From the NCBI GenBank assembly GCA_022749755.1, contig JAGQDM010000070.1, forward strand, positions 2,042,648 to 2,106,647: a stretch of 64,000 nucleotides of DNA, in the 5' to 3' direction. The notes beneath the pieces were generated by a model. It saw only the letters and a list, made by a program, of their open reading frames with translations. It was not told the DNA's origin and ran no database searches. The position numbers and the translations under genes are program-made. Numbering within the stretch: the first letter of the stretch is position 1; every line of letters begins with the position of its first letter. This stretch comes from Azadirachta indica (taxonomy: Eukaryota > Streptophyta > Magnoliopsida > Sapindales > Meliaceae). Shown here piece after piece: positions 10,479 to 22,293 of the stretch.

Positions 10479-12851
10479 CGACCCAGTGACACACCAACCT
10501 CGCCCCCTCCCTTTCTCCGATCATAAAGCCCCCTTCTTCCTTTCTTTGTCTTTCATCCCCCCATAAGTAAGTAAGGCCCCGTTCTTTCGTCTTCAAAAAA
10601 AAAAAAAAGAAAATAGGGGCGAAGCGCCCGTTTGAAGTGGCGAAGGCCTATGCTAAAGTAAGAAAGAAAGTACGTTAAGGTTACGAAGTAAGGTCAGCTG
10701 GTTAAGGAAAGCTCAGGTTATGAAATCGCTTAGCCGTTAATTAATTATTCTAATTATTCTAATTAATTAATTAAGTTTAAAAAGTCAAGTAGTAGTGAGG
10801 CGTCGGTACGGAGTTGCGTCAGCTGTAGATATAGACTAGGCTAAGGTAAGGGACGGACTGAATCTCTTCACTTACACCTTACACTTCCGCTGAGTCTAAC
10901 GAGGCTCAGGTGCGGAGCCTGAAACTGTGGACCGAGACTACGCAAAGGTAGAACACCATAGAAACTTCACTGACTTTATCATAAACCTTGATTTCGCTAC
11001 GCTCAATAAGAACCCGGAATAGCAGAAATCGGTTCGTGTTCCGCTTCCAAAGTCAGTCGTCTTTGCCCAAGTGTGAACTGCAGACGACTCCCCGGTGGTT
11101 CCATTCCTTCTTACTTGACTTCTGGGTCAACCCAACCCGAATGGGAAGAAAAGGGTCAGCCAAACAGCAGTCCACTTTGTACATTTTCTGAGGCAGACCA
11201 ATCAGGCATTTTAGAAAAGGGAAGGGAACTTCTCACCGAAGGAGGCAGTAGGAATGAAGGAGGCGGGAAGCTACCGCTTCTAGAATGCAAGCTTATCCTT
11301 GACTTTTTTTAGAGCGTACCACTATTGAAATAATAAAAAAAGGTTTATGGATGAAGTAATCGGAGTGACAAATGGTTACGGTTGCGGAAACCGGAGAAAG
11401 TCGGGAACCGTCGGTTTTGAATCAAAGTAGCGACGAGCCGAGTACTACGACTACAGGGGGGGAAGCTTTGCTTCGTAGACAGCTTCGCTTCCTCGTCGCT
11501 TCTTTCTGGCGACTAGCTTCTCAAGCGGGTGGCTTGGTAAGCAAGCTACCTTCAGCATCGGTCAAATCCCTATCAATAATAGGCCGGAATGGTGGGGAAG
11601 GAGGCGCCCTCCCTACTTCAATGGAAAGGAAAGGGGGGAATCGCCGTTTCACAGCCGCTCCTCTACAACTACCTTTCGCCTAACATGATCACGAACGAAG
11701 ACAGAGAATTGCGTAGATAGGAGGACGAAACGAACCAACCCATTTGGGAACGATTGAAGAAAGAAAGAGAATGGTGGCCCCTTTCGCCCAGGGGACATCG
11801 TCGGAGAACAATGTCGGGGACAGGGTGAGAACCTTCCCTTCCGTTGGTTACGCCTTTGTTGTGTTGGTTCTTTTTAGAGATATGGAGATAGATCCAGATA
11901 GAGATCTATATCTTTCTATCGATAGATAGATTGAGAAATGGATATTGATCTGGTTTCAAGATCTATGAACAAGAGAGATCCCTAAATATCCATTTGAAAA
12001 AAGAGATGAATAGGCGGAGCCAGCTGAAGGAAGGGCGCTAACGCACCCCTGCAATCTTTCTAAAGCAACAAGCGAGAAACTTGACTTTCAACTTGTTGAA
12101 AGACTATTAGAATAAGAATATTAATTTTTAAAGTAAAGGCGCGTTAGCCTATCTAGTTGGTTGGGGCCTTTTCTTGCTCGTTAGCGCCCCCCTACCCCTA
12201 AACGATTAGTTTAGTCATAAAGGAACTCAAGTTTCGCCTTTTGACAACCTTACTAATAGAAAGGGGAAAGATGCGCTCAAGCATGCGAAGAAAGCTCTTC
12301 GAGCTTCCCTTATATTATAGTATAGAAAGGTTTGTAGAAAGGGGCTTCTTCTTTTATCCCAACAATCTAAATAGAAAGAAAAATAAGTAGAGGCTTCAAG
12401 GCTTGTAGTTTAGGGGTGCGCAGGGACAGGAAGGCCCAACCTATCAAGGGGCTAGCGCGCAATGGCTTTCTCTGATAGGGGCTCGCTTCTTCAAGCGGAG
12501 CTTGCTGCTTTTCATTTTGATAGGAGTAGGTGCTTGCTGCTCGTCAAAGCCGTAGCTTGCTGCTCGCTTGCTGTCTACTAAACGGGCCTTCACTGTCCGC
12601 CCGGCCCCTATCTTTGTTGTAAAGTGAAGTCAAATCAATGAAGTGAACAGCCCAACCTCTTTGTTTGAAGCTTTTCCAAAAAGCTTCTACTTGTTTTGAT
12701 TTTGAAGCTTTTCTTCCCCTAATTCCAAAACACAACAATAGACTTGCAATGCAACTATAGTATAGGAAAAAGCTTCTCTTTGATAGCGGTCATAGGGGGT
12801 TCAGAAAGGATCTGATCGTAGATAGAGACTGAAACCTGTGCGGGGGTAGGG
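10446..12851. other. Spacer between trnE and trnH
   Basis: No known gene. An AT-only, near-palindromic tract of TTAATTA units lies at 10737-10776. Short frames at 11073-11312, 11372-11683 and 11744-11929 (+) and 12544-12738 (-) persist in the inverted copy but match nothing I know. A GATA/TATC-rich imperfect hairpin lies around 11880-11935. Confidence 0.55.
12500..12576. repeat. GCTTGCTGCT short-repeat cluster
   Basis: Three exact copies of GCTTGCTGCT start at 12500, 12532 and 12555, followed by a partial one at 12566. The cluster is mirrored in the inverted arm near 23695-23770. It is a small degenerate repeat of the kind common in plant mitochondrial spacers. Confidence 0.7.
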
Positions 12852-12925
12852 GCGGATGTAGCCAAGTGGATCAAGGCAGTGGATTGTGAATCCACCACGC
12901 GCGGGTTCAATCCCCGTCGTTCGCC
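12852..12925 (+). tRNA. trnH-GUG: tRNA-His (GUG), plastid-like, copy 1
   Basis: The gene begins GCGGATGTAGCCAAGTGG, carries a GTG anticodon in TTGTGAA, and ends CGTTCGC plus the discriminator base. A G at 12851 could serve as the -1 G typical of tRNA-His. It follows the plastid trnH closely. Angiosperm mitochondria commonly use such a transferred trnH. No psbA or rpl2 sequence flanks it, so it is separate from the large plastid insertion. The mirrored copy is 23345-23418. Confidence 0.95.
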
Positions 12926-13969
12926 CATCAATAAATGGACCATGTTACGGAGACACAAGACAAACCTAGAATAGAAAGAATTTTTTCTGCAAGTCATGCT
13001 TTCAAACGCATCCAAGCAATTGGTATCCGATTGAAAGATAGAAACCATAGATTCGCGTCGCCTACTTGCTGAAAGCACAAATGGAATGGCTGATCATTCA
13101 TTGTATGAAGTTTTTCATTTGTTGACCTCACTAATCAGCCTTACACTTTTGAGTTCATAATGAATGAAATGAACCCCCGGATGAAGATTTTCTCTCCTCT
13201 CCCTTTTACTAAACCATGGGGAGCCCCGAGTAGTTTACCGGGCTAATTTAGTTGTCGTGACGATACCTTTCTTAGTGGAAGATCGGAAAAGACTTCTCTT
13301 CATCACGAGACTGATCGGATTTGCCGTAGACACCCGAGAGACCTCCACAAGGCAGGCTAAAAGAGTAAGAGGACAACAAGCAAAGAGTTATGCTTTCATT
13401 TCTTTGTTGAGATTGAAAGAAAGTTATTTAGGTAAGTATAATGCACGCAGGCCAAGTCAAGATATCAAATTCCTTACCTTTTCTAGTAGTCTTAATGACT
13501 AGTAGTTTGAAGCCTTAAGAAAGCGAACCGGTTTTTTTTTTTTTTCGGCACTCGGTTCCTTCGTCTTAAGTCAAGTTCAGTTTACTTTTTCGATTCTCCA
13601 CTCTTAGTCGAGCTGATGGCGAGATCGATTTTTTTTTTTTTTTTTTCGAGGTTCAAGAGAAAAAGAGAGGAACCACCGCCCAATGGTGCTTTTACGAAAG
13701 TACGGTCACCGGTGGCTAAGAGCCTTTCCTCATTCTTGAAGCCTGAAAGCCAATTGAATCAAATGGCTTTGCGTTTTAGTTGGTGTTCAGTGTATCGTAC
13801 TGTTTCGAAAATCATGCTTTGCATTCCAAGTGAGATCAAAGCGCCCCTCTCTACCAACATGAAGCTCGTTGCCAGAATAGATCGAATGGTTTCTAATAAC
13901 GTATTATTATTATATTATTAACCGTTTCGTTTTTCTTTCAAATTTAGAATCAGCCGAGAAGGAGATCAC
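12926..13969. other. Spacer between trnH and the RNase H scrap
   Basis: No identified gene. ORFs at 13257-13502 and 13616-13921 (+) keep their frame in the other arm in part, but have no recognisable domain. T-runs at about 13533 and 13629 vary in length. Confidence 0.5.
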
Positions 13970-14108
13970 TGAAGATGGGAAGAAAGAACGTGCTGTTTAC
14001 CAAGTCTCTGTTGGAATATGAAAAGAAATAGACTTTTATAGAAATTATTTAGCCTTAGTCTGGGCCACCCAAAAGCTCAGACATTACATTACTTCCTCGC
14101 TCACTCAG
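13970..14108 (+). mobile_element. Ty3/Gypsy RNase H fragment (copy 1)
   Basis: The frame reads EDGKKERAVYQVS, a stop after VGI, then NYLALVWATQKLRHYITSSL. This is the hallmark end of the reverse transcriptase and start of the RNase H domain in plant Ty3/Gypsy polyproteins (usual form: KE.AVYYLS ... CLALVWATQKLRHY). A stop codon and divergent residues show it is dead. It lies about 7 kb from the integrase scrap and on the opposite strand, so the two are either separate insertions or were rearranged afterwards. Confidence 0.75.
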
Positions 14109-17100
14109 TAAAAGTGCTCGCGCGGATGGACCCAGCTGAAAAACGGATGCGCGTTAGCGCTTTACTAAACAAGCAACGGCCCTAATAAAGGCTAAAGGCG
14201 CCTTTAGGCCATGCCCTTTCTTTATCTGGGAGATGCTCCCAAATGAACAGGTGTAGAAGCTATGAAATTAGATCGACCGTAATGGAAGCGGCTAATTCGC
14301 GATAGACGAGTGGGTGAGTGTCACGGGGAGTTTTTCGAGAAAAGGTCCCATCCTTCAATATCATGATTGGGTCGACCAGACCAGATCATGAAAATCTGAA
14401 TGAAGAGGGATTCCCATGTTTAACATTTTTTACAAGTTCACTTCCGGTAAAGCGCAACTACGCCTTCCTCTCGGAGGCACTCTAGAAGAAAAGAACAAAG
14501 AGAGAGAGAGAGGTCTTTTCACCCTAGATTTGAGCACTTGATTTCGGCAGTTGGACAAATCGACTGTGCCGAATCGAGTGTTGCTGTGGAACTCACAGCT
14601 GTCTTTCTTTATGAAGGCAGCTTTCTTCATTCGCCCCAGTTCGAGATTGTGGATCGGAAGCTGCATCCTTTTGTTTCAGACTTTCCTACAGATTAAGCTG
14701 GATGCCCTCCTTCCTTGTTGAGAGACAGAACCCAAGCCAAGACAAGACCGATGAGAAAATGGATGAATAATATGAATTCTATTGCCACTGTCTCTAATGA
14801 GAAAAGCTCTTTAAGATGCTTTCACGTCATTTTCTCTCATTGGAAGAAGCAAATGCGATTTCATGGGTTGTCCCTAGGAGCAAACATCCGATCAATCAAT
14901 TACGGACACAAGGAAGTTAGCAGCGGACGTTAGATTTACCTATCGCCCGTTATGTATGTATGATACACAACTACCATTCCAGATTGGTTTTCTCTCGGAA
15001 ATTAGGAGAGGCTGATAAGAAATCGTATCAGATGCTATTCCCCGCCCATCCATCGGAGAGAGGAACTGTCCTAGCTGAGCTTTAACTCCTCGATTCAAGA
15101 GGAGCTCTCCAATAGGAGGAGAATAAGAGGTTAGCAACGTACGAACGTTTTCCAAGCGAGCCATGGGAGTCTAGATTTTGCGAGCTAGCCCAGAAAAGAG
15201 GCGAGCCCGTATAAAGGTTTAGGTCCAATCATTCTCCCCATGTGCTATCGGGCATCACCGCGGGGATTAGGACATAACTCCCGTGGTTTAAGGGTAATAG
15301 GTTGGTGAATGAGGTGGTTAAGAACAAAAGGTTAGCCGGGTTTGGGATTGGTAACGGACTCGTGCGGAATGAATAATACCTAATAGCAAAATATCTGTAA
15401 AAAAAAGCATATACATGAATCGAAAGACAGATAGATATCGAAGTGGGCCAGCGAATGCGAATGAGTCCACACCGTCTATTTAGTATATAACTCGTCTCTC
15501 TAGCTTGGATATAAGATCCAACCCCCTGAAGCAAGGTATGCACGAACCACTTGGGCGAGGTGGGGGCCTAAGCAAACTACCAACGGATCCTTCCACTTCT
15601 GTAACAGAGGCTAAAAGGTGCGAACGAAGAAAGCTTGTTTGGGCTTTTAAAGGCTTCGACTTGTTTTGTTGTGTCTCCCGTCATAAGACAGCCGGCCGAT
15701 ACGAGGGATTGACTTAGGCGCAATAGCCTGTTTGAATAGAATCGTAAACTAAACCGCTCTATCGCTACACCCGTGTTTGCCCGCAACACCTGATCTGTTT
15801 ACTTACTTACTCTTACTTAGCTAAGGCTACCTTTGTCAAACAGGAAACTGTAGATCTACTTCTGCCGGGTTGGTTGCTCGCTTCCAAAGCCCTAAGCAAC
15901 AGGTCCCATACTGTCCTGTCCTGAACTAGAACTAGAACAGCTAACTCGGACTCAGGGGACACTTCTGACTGACTTTAGCTGCAGGTACGAACGTAGAGAG
16001 TTTGTTAGGTCCCATCCGGTCTACAAAAATAGAACTAGAACGCGAACTCGAACTACTGGCTTTACTTTACTTTCACTTTCATTAAAGTAAAGGGCTTTCT
16101 TCCTTGTCCAGCACCTTAGGTGGGCACTAGCGCACTAGACCGGTAACAGAAGAGAGGAAGGGGAATATTGATTCGGCAGGTTGTTATTGTTAGTCGTCCG
16201 TACGGTTTGTTTACTATCATGCATGACAACCAGAGCTTTGCTTTGGCGAATGGATTGTATAGTGATGATTTTGTTTTTTTTGATTGATTGTGCTAAGGCG
16301 GGATGCTAACCTACCGCGAACTGGTTTCTGTCTTCTTATCTTCCAAGCAGAAGGGAGTCCAAGCCATTGGTCAATGGTCGTGAGACTGCTCCTCTTGTTT
16401 GATCAGCTGAGACAGAAACAGCAGTTACCGTTGGTGAGTTACCATTGCATTGGTGGAGCTGATGGTGAAATAGAGGCATTTAATTGATCTGATCCGCGTA
16501 GGCTATATGACGGACAGACCAGCCATAAGAGAAGGAGAAACGACCCGAGAGTACATGAGACGGAGATACAGACACTGGAGAATCAGGCGCATAAACCGCA
16601 TAGGGGACACGGACCAGCCGGTAAGGTAGCTTCAAGCTGGAAGCGGAGTCGAGAATAATACCCTTGATGGAATACTCCTCGTGATGGAATAAAGGCGCCA
16701 GCCATAAGAGGGAACCAAAGAAAGAGGAGCGGCAAACTATGGGAACAGCTCTTTTCGATAGAAAGCATTAATTAATTGGTAGGACTGATGTCTGGTTGTT
16801 GGTTAAACACCCTCCCCGCACAAACACTAATTTCATAGCTTCCGATCCGCCCTTGTGTAAGAAACGAAACGAGAGGTCCCTTCTCTTCTGCCTTTGAACT
16901 CGAGGCCCAATCAATTCGCCGAGCGAGAGACTTCCCTTCGTAAGGAGTGTTTGGGGTGGGCGTTCCCTAGTGGTTGTCTTGTCTCCTAGGGGGGTAGGGA
17001 CCGTACGTAGGGGTTCCAATTAGCTAAGGGTTAGCTCTCTCTCCTCGGGAGAGTAGTGCTGATGCAACTAAAGGGTAATCCGCAGTGGCGGGGGAGGTGA

Positions 17101-17978
17101 AGGGGCATCAATCGTAACGGCGATCCCATCCGATGAAGTAGCTATGCAAGCACTACGGCCCAAACACGAGCTTGCGGTGAAAGGCTGAACCCTGGATCCG
17201 TCTCCAATGATGAAAAACTACGCTCCACTCCCTTTGATGAACGTTGTTAATGCCCGGGCGGCTTATTGGTAACCCTCAAAGCCGTTGAACCCGACGCGTC
17301 ACGAAGCGAAGACTGATTTTCTTTATTTTCGAGGAAGCCTGCTTCTCAGACTCTTGTGGATTCGCCTCTTTCTTTCCTCGCTTTCACCGTTTTCAAAATT
17401 CTCTATAAGCACTATATGCTCCATCCCCGCATCAATAAGCATGTGGTAAATGACTCTTGTTTCCTCGTCAATGCCGTAATCCCGTATTCGGCATACCTTA
17501 GTTATGAAGTCGAAATGAGATCTCCACGAATCAAAGGTGGGATTGAGCTCGAGGGATACCCAACTCCTTCGGGGATTTCTTAAAGAGGACTTCCTTCCCT
17601 TCTAGCTCAGCTTCCGCTTTCTCCGAAAAAACCACGTTTCTGAAGGCTGCGCGATAAAGTCCGCTCTCAATATCTCTTCCGTTTCTCCTCTTCCTTCACT
17701 ACGAGTAATTCGTCGGAGTATTGGCAAGCCCACTTTTCTATTTCTCGGAGGAACTAAGAGACTTTCATTAATAGAAAGATAATCCATTATGTTTCTTCCC
17801 TACCAGGCCTAATTCATTCTTTTATTTAACATGAATCAATAACATTTTCCCACCCGGTGAACCTTCTTTCTTTATTCCAATCAATGACTTTCATCCTTAT
17901 GATGCTACTCGGATGGATCAATTGGCCCAATCTTCCTTAGTGGAATTGGTTGGGGTTGTAAATGGTTGAACCTTTCTT
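14109..17978. other. Spacer up to the palindrome 1 arm end
   Basis: No known gene. Frames of 60-104 codons at 14430-14666 (-), 15229-15543 (-), 16284-16487 (+), 16583-16768 (-) and 17356-17583 (+) recur in the inverted arm but are unassigned. A run of GAACTAGAAC repeats and a TTTACTTTACTTT/AAAGTAAAG inverted repeat lie at about 15925-16095. Confidence 0.5.
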
Positions 17979-18286
17979 TGGGGGATAAAAGGCAATGAGA
18001 ATTGTGATAGTAATAGGGAAGAGCCTTTCTTTCTACCATTAAGAATCCTCCCGCCCGGATGGAAGGATATGGGGTGGGGTTGGATACGAAATGGGAGAGA
18101 GTGAATAAGATAAAACTTTCATTCAAGATTCAATTAGTTCAATCCCTCCTTCTTATCCCTTATATAGGGAATGAATCTATGAGCACTTACCCGAGACAAG
18201 GGTGGGTGGGGGCAGTAACGAGAATGAAGTCCCATCCAACCTTCATTTTAGAAGCGGAAATCAAATTAATCTTCCCCTCGGGGGAT
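17979..18286. other. 308-bp single-copy centre of palindrome 1
   Basis: The left arm ends ...GGTTGAACCTTTCTT at 17978 and the right arm begins AAGAAAGGTTCAACC at 18287. The 308 bp between them are not self-complementary and occur once in the window. A GGGGATAA motif stands at both edges (about 17981 and 18281) as a direct repeat. An 89-codon frame at 18059-18328 (+) crosses into the right arm and has no known relatives that I can name. Confidence 0.88.
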
Positions 18287-21200
18287 AAGAAAGGTTCAAC
18301 CATTTACAACCCCAACCAATTCCACTAAGGAAGATTGGGCCAATTGATCCATCCGAGTAGCATCATAAGGATGAAAGTCATTGATTGGAATAAAGAAAGA
18401 AGGTTCACCGGGTGGGAAAATGTTATTGATTCATGTTAAATAAAAGAATGAATTAGGCCTGGTAGGGAAGAAACATAATGGATTATCTTTCTATTAATGA
18501 AAGTCTCTTAGTTCCTCCGAGAAATAGAAAAGTGGGCTTGCCAATACTCCGACGAATTACTCGTAGTGAAGGAAGAGGAGAAACGAAGAGATATTGAGAG
18601 CGGACTTTATCGCGCAGCCTTCAGAAACGTGGTTTTTTCGGAGAAAGCGGAAGCTGAGCTAGAAGGGAAGGAAGTCCTCTTTAAGAAATCCCCGAAGGAG
18701 TTGGGTATCCCTCGAGCTCAATCCCACCTTTGATTCGTGGAGATCTCATTTCGACTTCATAACTAAGGTATGCCGAATACGGGAATTACGGCATTGACGA
18801 GGAAACAAGAGTCATTTACCACATGCTTATTGATGCGGGGATGGAGCATATAGTGCTTATAGAGAATTTTGAAAACGGTGAAAGCGAGGAAAGAAAGAGG
18901 CGAATCCACAAGAGTCTGAGAAGCAGGCTTCCTCGAAAATAAAGAAAATCAGTCTTCGCTTCGTGACGCGTCGGGTTCAACGGCTTTGAGGGTTACCAAT
19001 AAGCCGCCCGGGCATTAACAACGTTCATCAAAGGGAGTGGAGCGTAGTTTTTCATCATTGGAGACGGATCCAGGGTTCAGCCTTTCACCGCAAGCTCGTG
19101 TTTGGGCCGTAGTGCTTGCATAGCTACTTCATCGGATGGGATCGCCGTTACGATTGATGCCCCTTCACCTCCCCCGCCACGGATTACCCTTTAGTTGCAT
19201 CAGCACTACTCTCCCGAGGAGAGAGAGCTAACCCTTAGCTAATTGGAACCCCTACGTACGGTCCCTACCCCCCTAGGAGACAAGTACAACCACTAGGGAA
19301 CGCCCACCCCAAACACTCCTTACGAAGGGAAGTCTCTCGCTCGGCGAATTGATTGGGCCTCGAGTTCAAAGGCAGAAGAGAAGGGACCTCTCGTTTCGTT
19401 TCTTACACAAGGGCGGATCGGAAGCTATGAAATTAGTGTTTGTGCGGGGAGGGTGTTTAACCAACAACCAGACATCAGTCCTACCAATTAATTAATGCTT
19501 TCTATCGAAAAGAGCTGTTCCCATAGTTTGCCGCTCCTCTTTCTTTGGTTCCCTCTTATGGCTGGCGCCTTTATTCCATCACGAGGAGTATTCCATCAAG
19601 GGTATTATTCTCGACTCCGCTTCCAGCTTGAAGCTACCTTACCGGCTGGTCCGTGTCCCCTATGCGGTTTATGCGCCTGATTCTCCAGTGTCTGTATCTC
19701 CGTCTCATGTACTCTCGGGTCGTTTCTCCTTCTCTTATGGCTGGGTCTGTCCGTCATATAGCCTACGCGGATCAGATCAATTAAATGCCTCTATTTCACC
19801 ATCAGCTCCACCAATGCAATGGTAACTCACCAACGGTAACTGCTGTTTCTGTCTCAGCTGATCAAACAAGAGGAGCAGTCTCACGACCATTGACCAATGG
19901 CTTGGACTCCCTTCTGCTTGGAAGATAAGAAGACAGAAACCAGTTCGCGGTAGGTTAGCATCCCGCCTTAGCACAATCAATCAAAAACAAAATCATCACT
20001 ATACAATCCATTCGCCAAAGCAAAGCTCTGGTTGTCATGCATGATAGTAAACAAACCGTACGGACGACTAACAATAACAACCTGCCGAATCAATATTCCC
20101 CTTCCTCTCTTCTGTTACCGGTCTAGTGCGCTAGTGCCCACCTAAGGTGCTGGACAAGGAAGAAAGCCCTTTACTTTAATGAAAGTGAAAGTAAAGTAAA
20201 GCCAGTAGTTCGAGTTCGCGTTCTAGTTCTATTTTTGTAGACCGGATGGACCTAACAAACTCTCTACGTTCGTACCTGCAGCTAACAAGTCAGAAGTGTC
20301 CCCTGAGTCCGAGTTAGCTGTTCTAGTTCTAGTTCAGGACAGGACAGTATGGGACCTGTTGCTTAGGGCTTTGGAAGCGAGCAACCAACCCGGCAGAAGT
20401 AGATCTACAGTTTCCTGTTTGACAAAGGTAGCCTTAGCTAAGTAAGAGTAAGTAAGTAAACAGATCAGGTGTTGCGGGCAAACACGGGTGTAGCGATAGA
20501 GCGGTTTAGTTTACGATTCTATTCAAACAGGCTATTGCGCCTAAGTCAATCCCTCGTATCGGCCGGCTGTCTTATGACGGGAGACACAACAAAACAAGTC
20601 GAAGCCTTTAAAAGCCCAAACAAGCTTTCTTCGTTCGCACCTTTTTTAGCCTCTGTTACAGAAGTGGAAGGATCCGTTGGTAGTTTGCTTAGGCCCCCAC
20701 CTCGCCCAAGTGGTTCGTGCATACCTTGCTTCAGGGGGTTGGATCTTATATATCCAAGCTAGAGAGACGAGTTATATACTAAATAGACGGCTGGTGGACT
20801 CATTCGCTGGCCCACTTCGATATCTATCTGTCTTTCGATTCATGTATATGCTTTTTTTTTTTTTACAGATATTTTGCTATTAGGTATTATTCATTCCGCA
20901 CGAGTCCGTTACCAATCCCAAACCCGGCTAACCTTTTGTTCTTAACCACCTCATTCACCAACCTATTACCCTTAAACCACGGGAGTTATGTCCTAATCCC
21001 CGCGGTGATGCCCGATAGCACATGGGGAGAATGATTGGACCTAAACCTTTATACGGGCTCGCCTCTTTTCTGGGCTAGCTCGCAAAATCTAGACTCCCAT
21101 GGCTCGCTTGGAAAACGTTCGTACGTTGCTAACCTCTTATTCTCCTCCTATTGGAGAGCTCCTCTTGAATCGAGGAGTTAAAGCTCAGCTAGGACAGTTC

Positions 21201-22153
21201 CTCTCTCCGATGGATGGGCGGGGAATAGCATCTGATACGATTTCTTATCAGCCTCTCTCCTAATTTCCGAGAGAAAACCAATCTGGAATGGTAGTTGTGT
21301 ATCATACATAACGGGCGATAGGTAAATCTAACGTCCGCTGCTAACTTCCTTGTGTCCGTAATTGATTGATCGGATGTTTGCTCCTAGGGACAACCCATGA
21401 AATCGCATTTGCTTCTTCCAATGAGAGAAAATGACGTGAAAGCATCTTAAAGAGCTTTTCTCATTAGAGACAGTGGCAATAGAATTCATATTATTCATCC
21501 ATTTTCTCATCGGTCTTGTCTTGGCTTGGGTTCTGTCTCTCAACAAGGAAGGAGGGCATCCAGCTTAATCTGTAGGAAAGTCTGAAACAAAAGGATGCAG
21601 CTTCCGATCCACAATCTCGAACTGGGGCGAATGAAGAAAGCTGCCTTCATAAAGAAAGACAGCTGTGAGTTCCACAGCAACACTCGATTCGGCACAGTCG
21701 ATTTGTCCAACTGCCGAAATCAAGTGCTCAAATCTAGGGTGAAAAGACCTCTCTCTCTCTCTTTGTTCTTTTCTTCTAGAGTGCCTCCGAGAGGAAGGCG
21801 TAGTTGCGCTTTACCGGAAGTGAACTTGTAAAAAATGTTAAACATGGGAATCCCTCTTCATTCAGATTTTCATGATCTGGTCTGGTCGACCCAATCATGA
21901 TATTGAAGGATGGGACCTTTTCTCGAAAAACTCCCCGTGACACTCACCCACTCGTCTATCGCGAATTAGCCGCTTCCATTACGGTCGATCTAATTTCATA
22001 GCTTCTACACCTGTTCATTTGGGAGCATCTCCCAGATAAAGAAAGGGCATGGCCTAAAGGCGCCTTTAGCCTTTATTAGGGCCGTTGCTTGTTTAGTAAA
22101 GCGCTAACGCGCATCCGTTTTTCAGCTGGGTCCATCCGCGCGAGCACTTTTAC
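18287..22153. other. Inverted spacer, arm start to RNase H scrap
   Basis: This mirrors 14109-17978. The 61-codon frame 19495-19680 (+) is identical to its partner at 16583-16768, so this part of the two arms has no indel. No gene is recognised. Confidence 0.5.
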
Positions 22154-22293
22154 TGAGTGAGCGAGGAAGTAATGTAATGTCTGAGCTTTTGGGTGGCCCA
22201 GACTAAGGCTAAATAATTTCTATAAAAGTCTATTTCTTTTCATATTCCAACAGAGACTTGGTAAACAGCACGTTCTTCTTTCTTCCCATCTTC
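22154..22293 (-). mobile_element. Ty3/Gypsy RNase H fragment (inverted copy)
   Basis: This is the reverse complement of 13970-14108, with the LALVWATQKLRHY signature and the same internal stop. The shared stop shows that the fragment was dead before, or independently of, the duplication. Confidence 0.75.

Larger units (their letters stand above)
1..17978. repeat. Block A, left arm of palindrome 1 (mitochondrial-type DNA)
   Basis: This arm reappears as its reverse complement at 18287-36454 and again in the same orientation from about 53420 to the window end. Landmarks that recur in mirrored order are the psbB tail, the coiled-coil ORF, the integrase scrap, trnE, trnH, the RNase H scrap and the arm end at 17978. 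Apart from a 139-bp deletion near position 36, differences are short indels. The base composition, the tRNAs and the lack of long ORFs are typical of plant mitochondrial spacer. Whether the repetition is physical or an assembly product is unresolved. Confidence 0.93.

Noticed and set aside
13257..13502. Fragment of mitochondrial ccmFN
   Set aside because: A short stretch (VDT, QAKRV) is reminiscent, but the rest does not align and the similarity is too weak.
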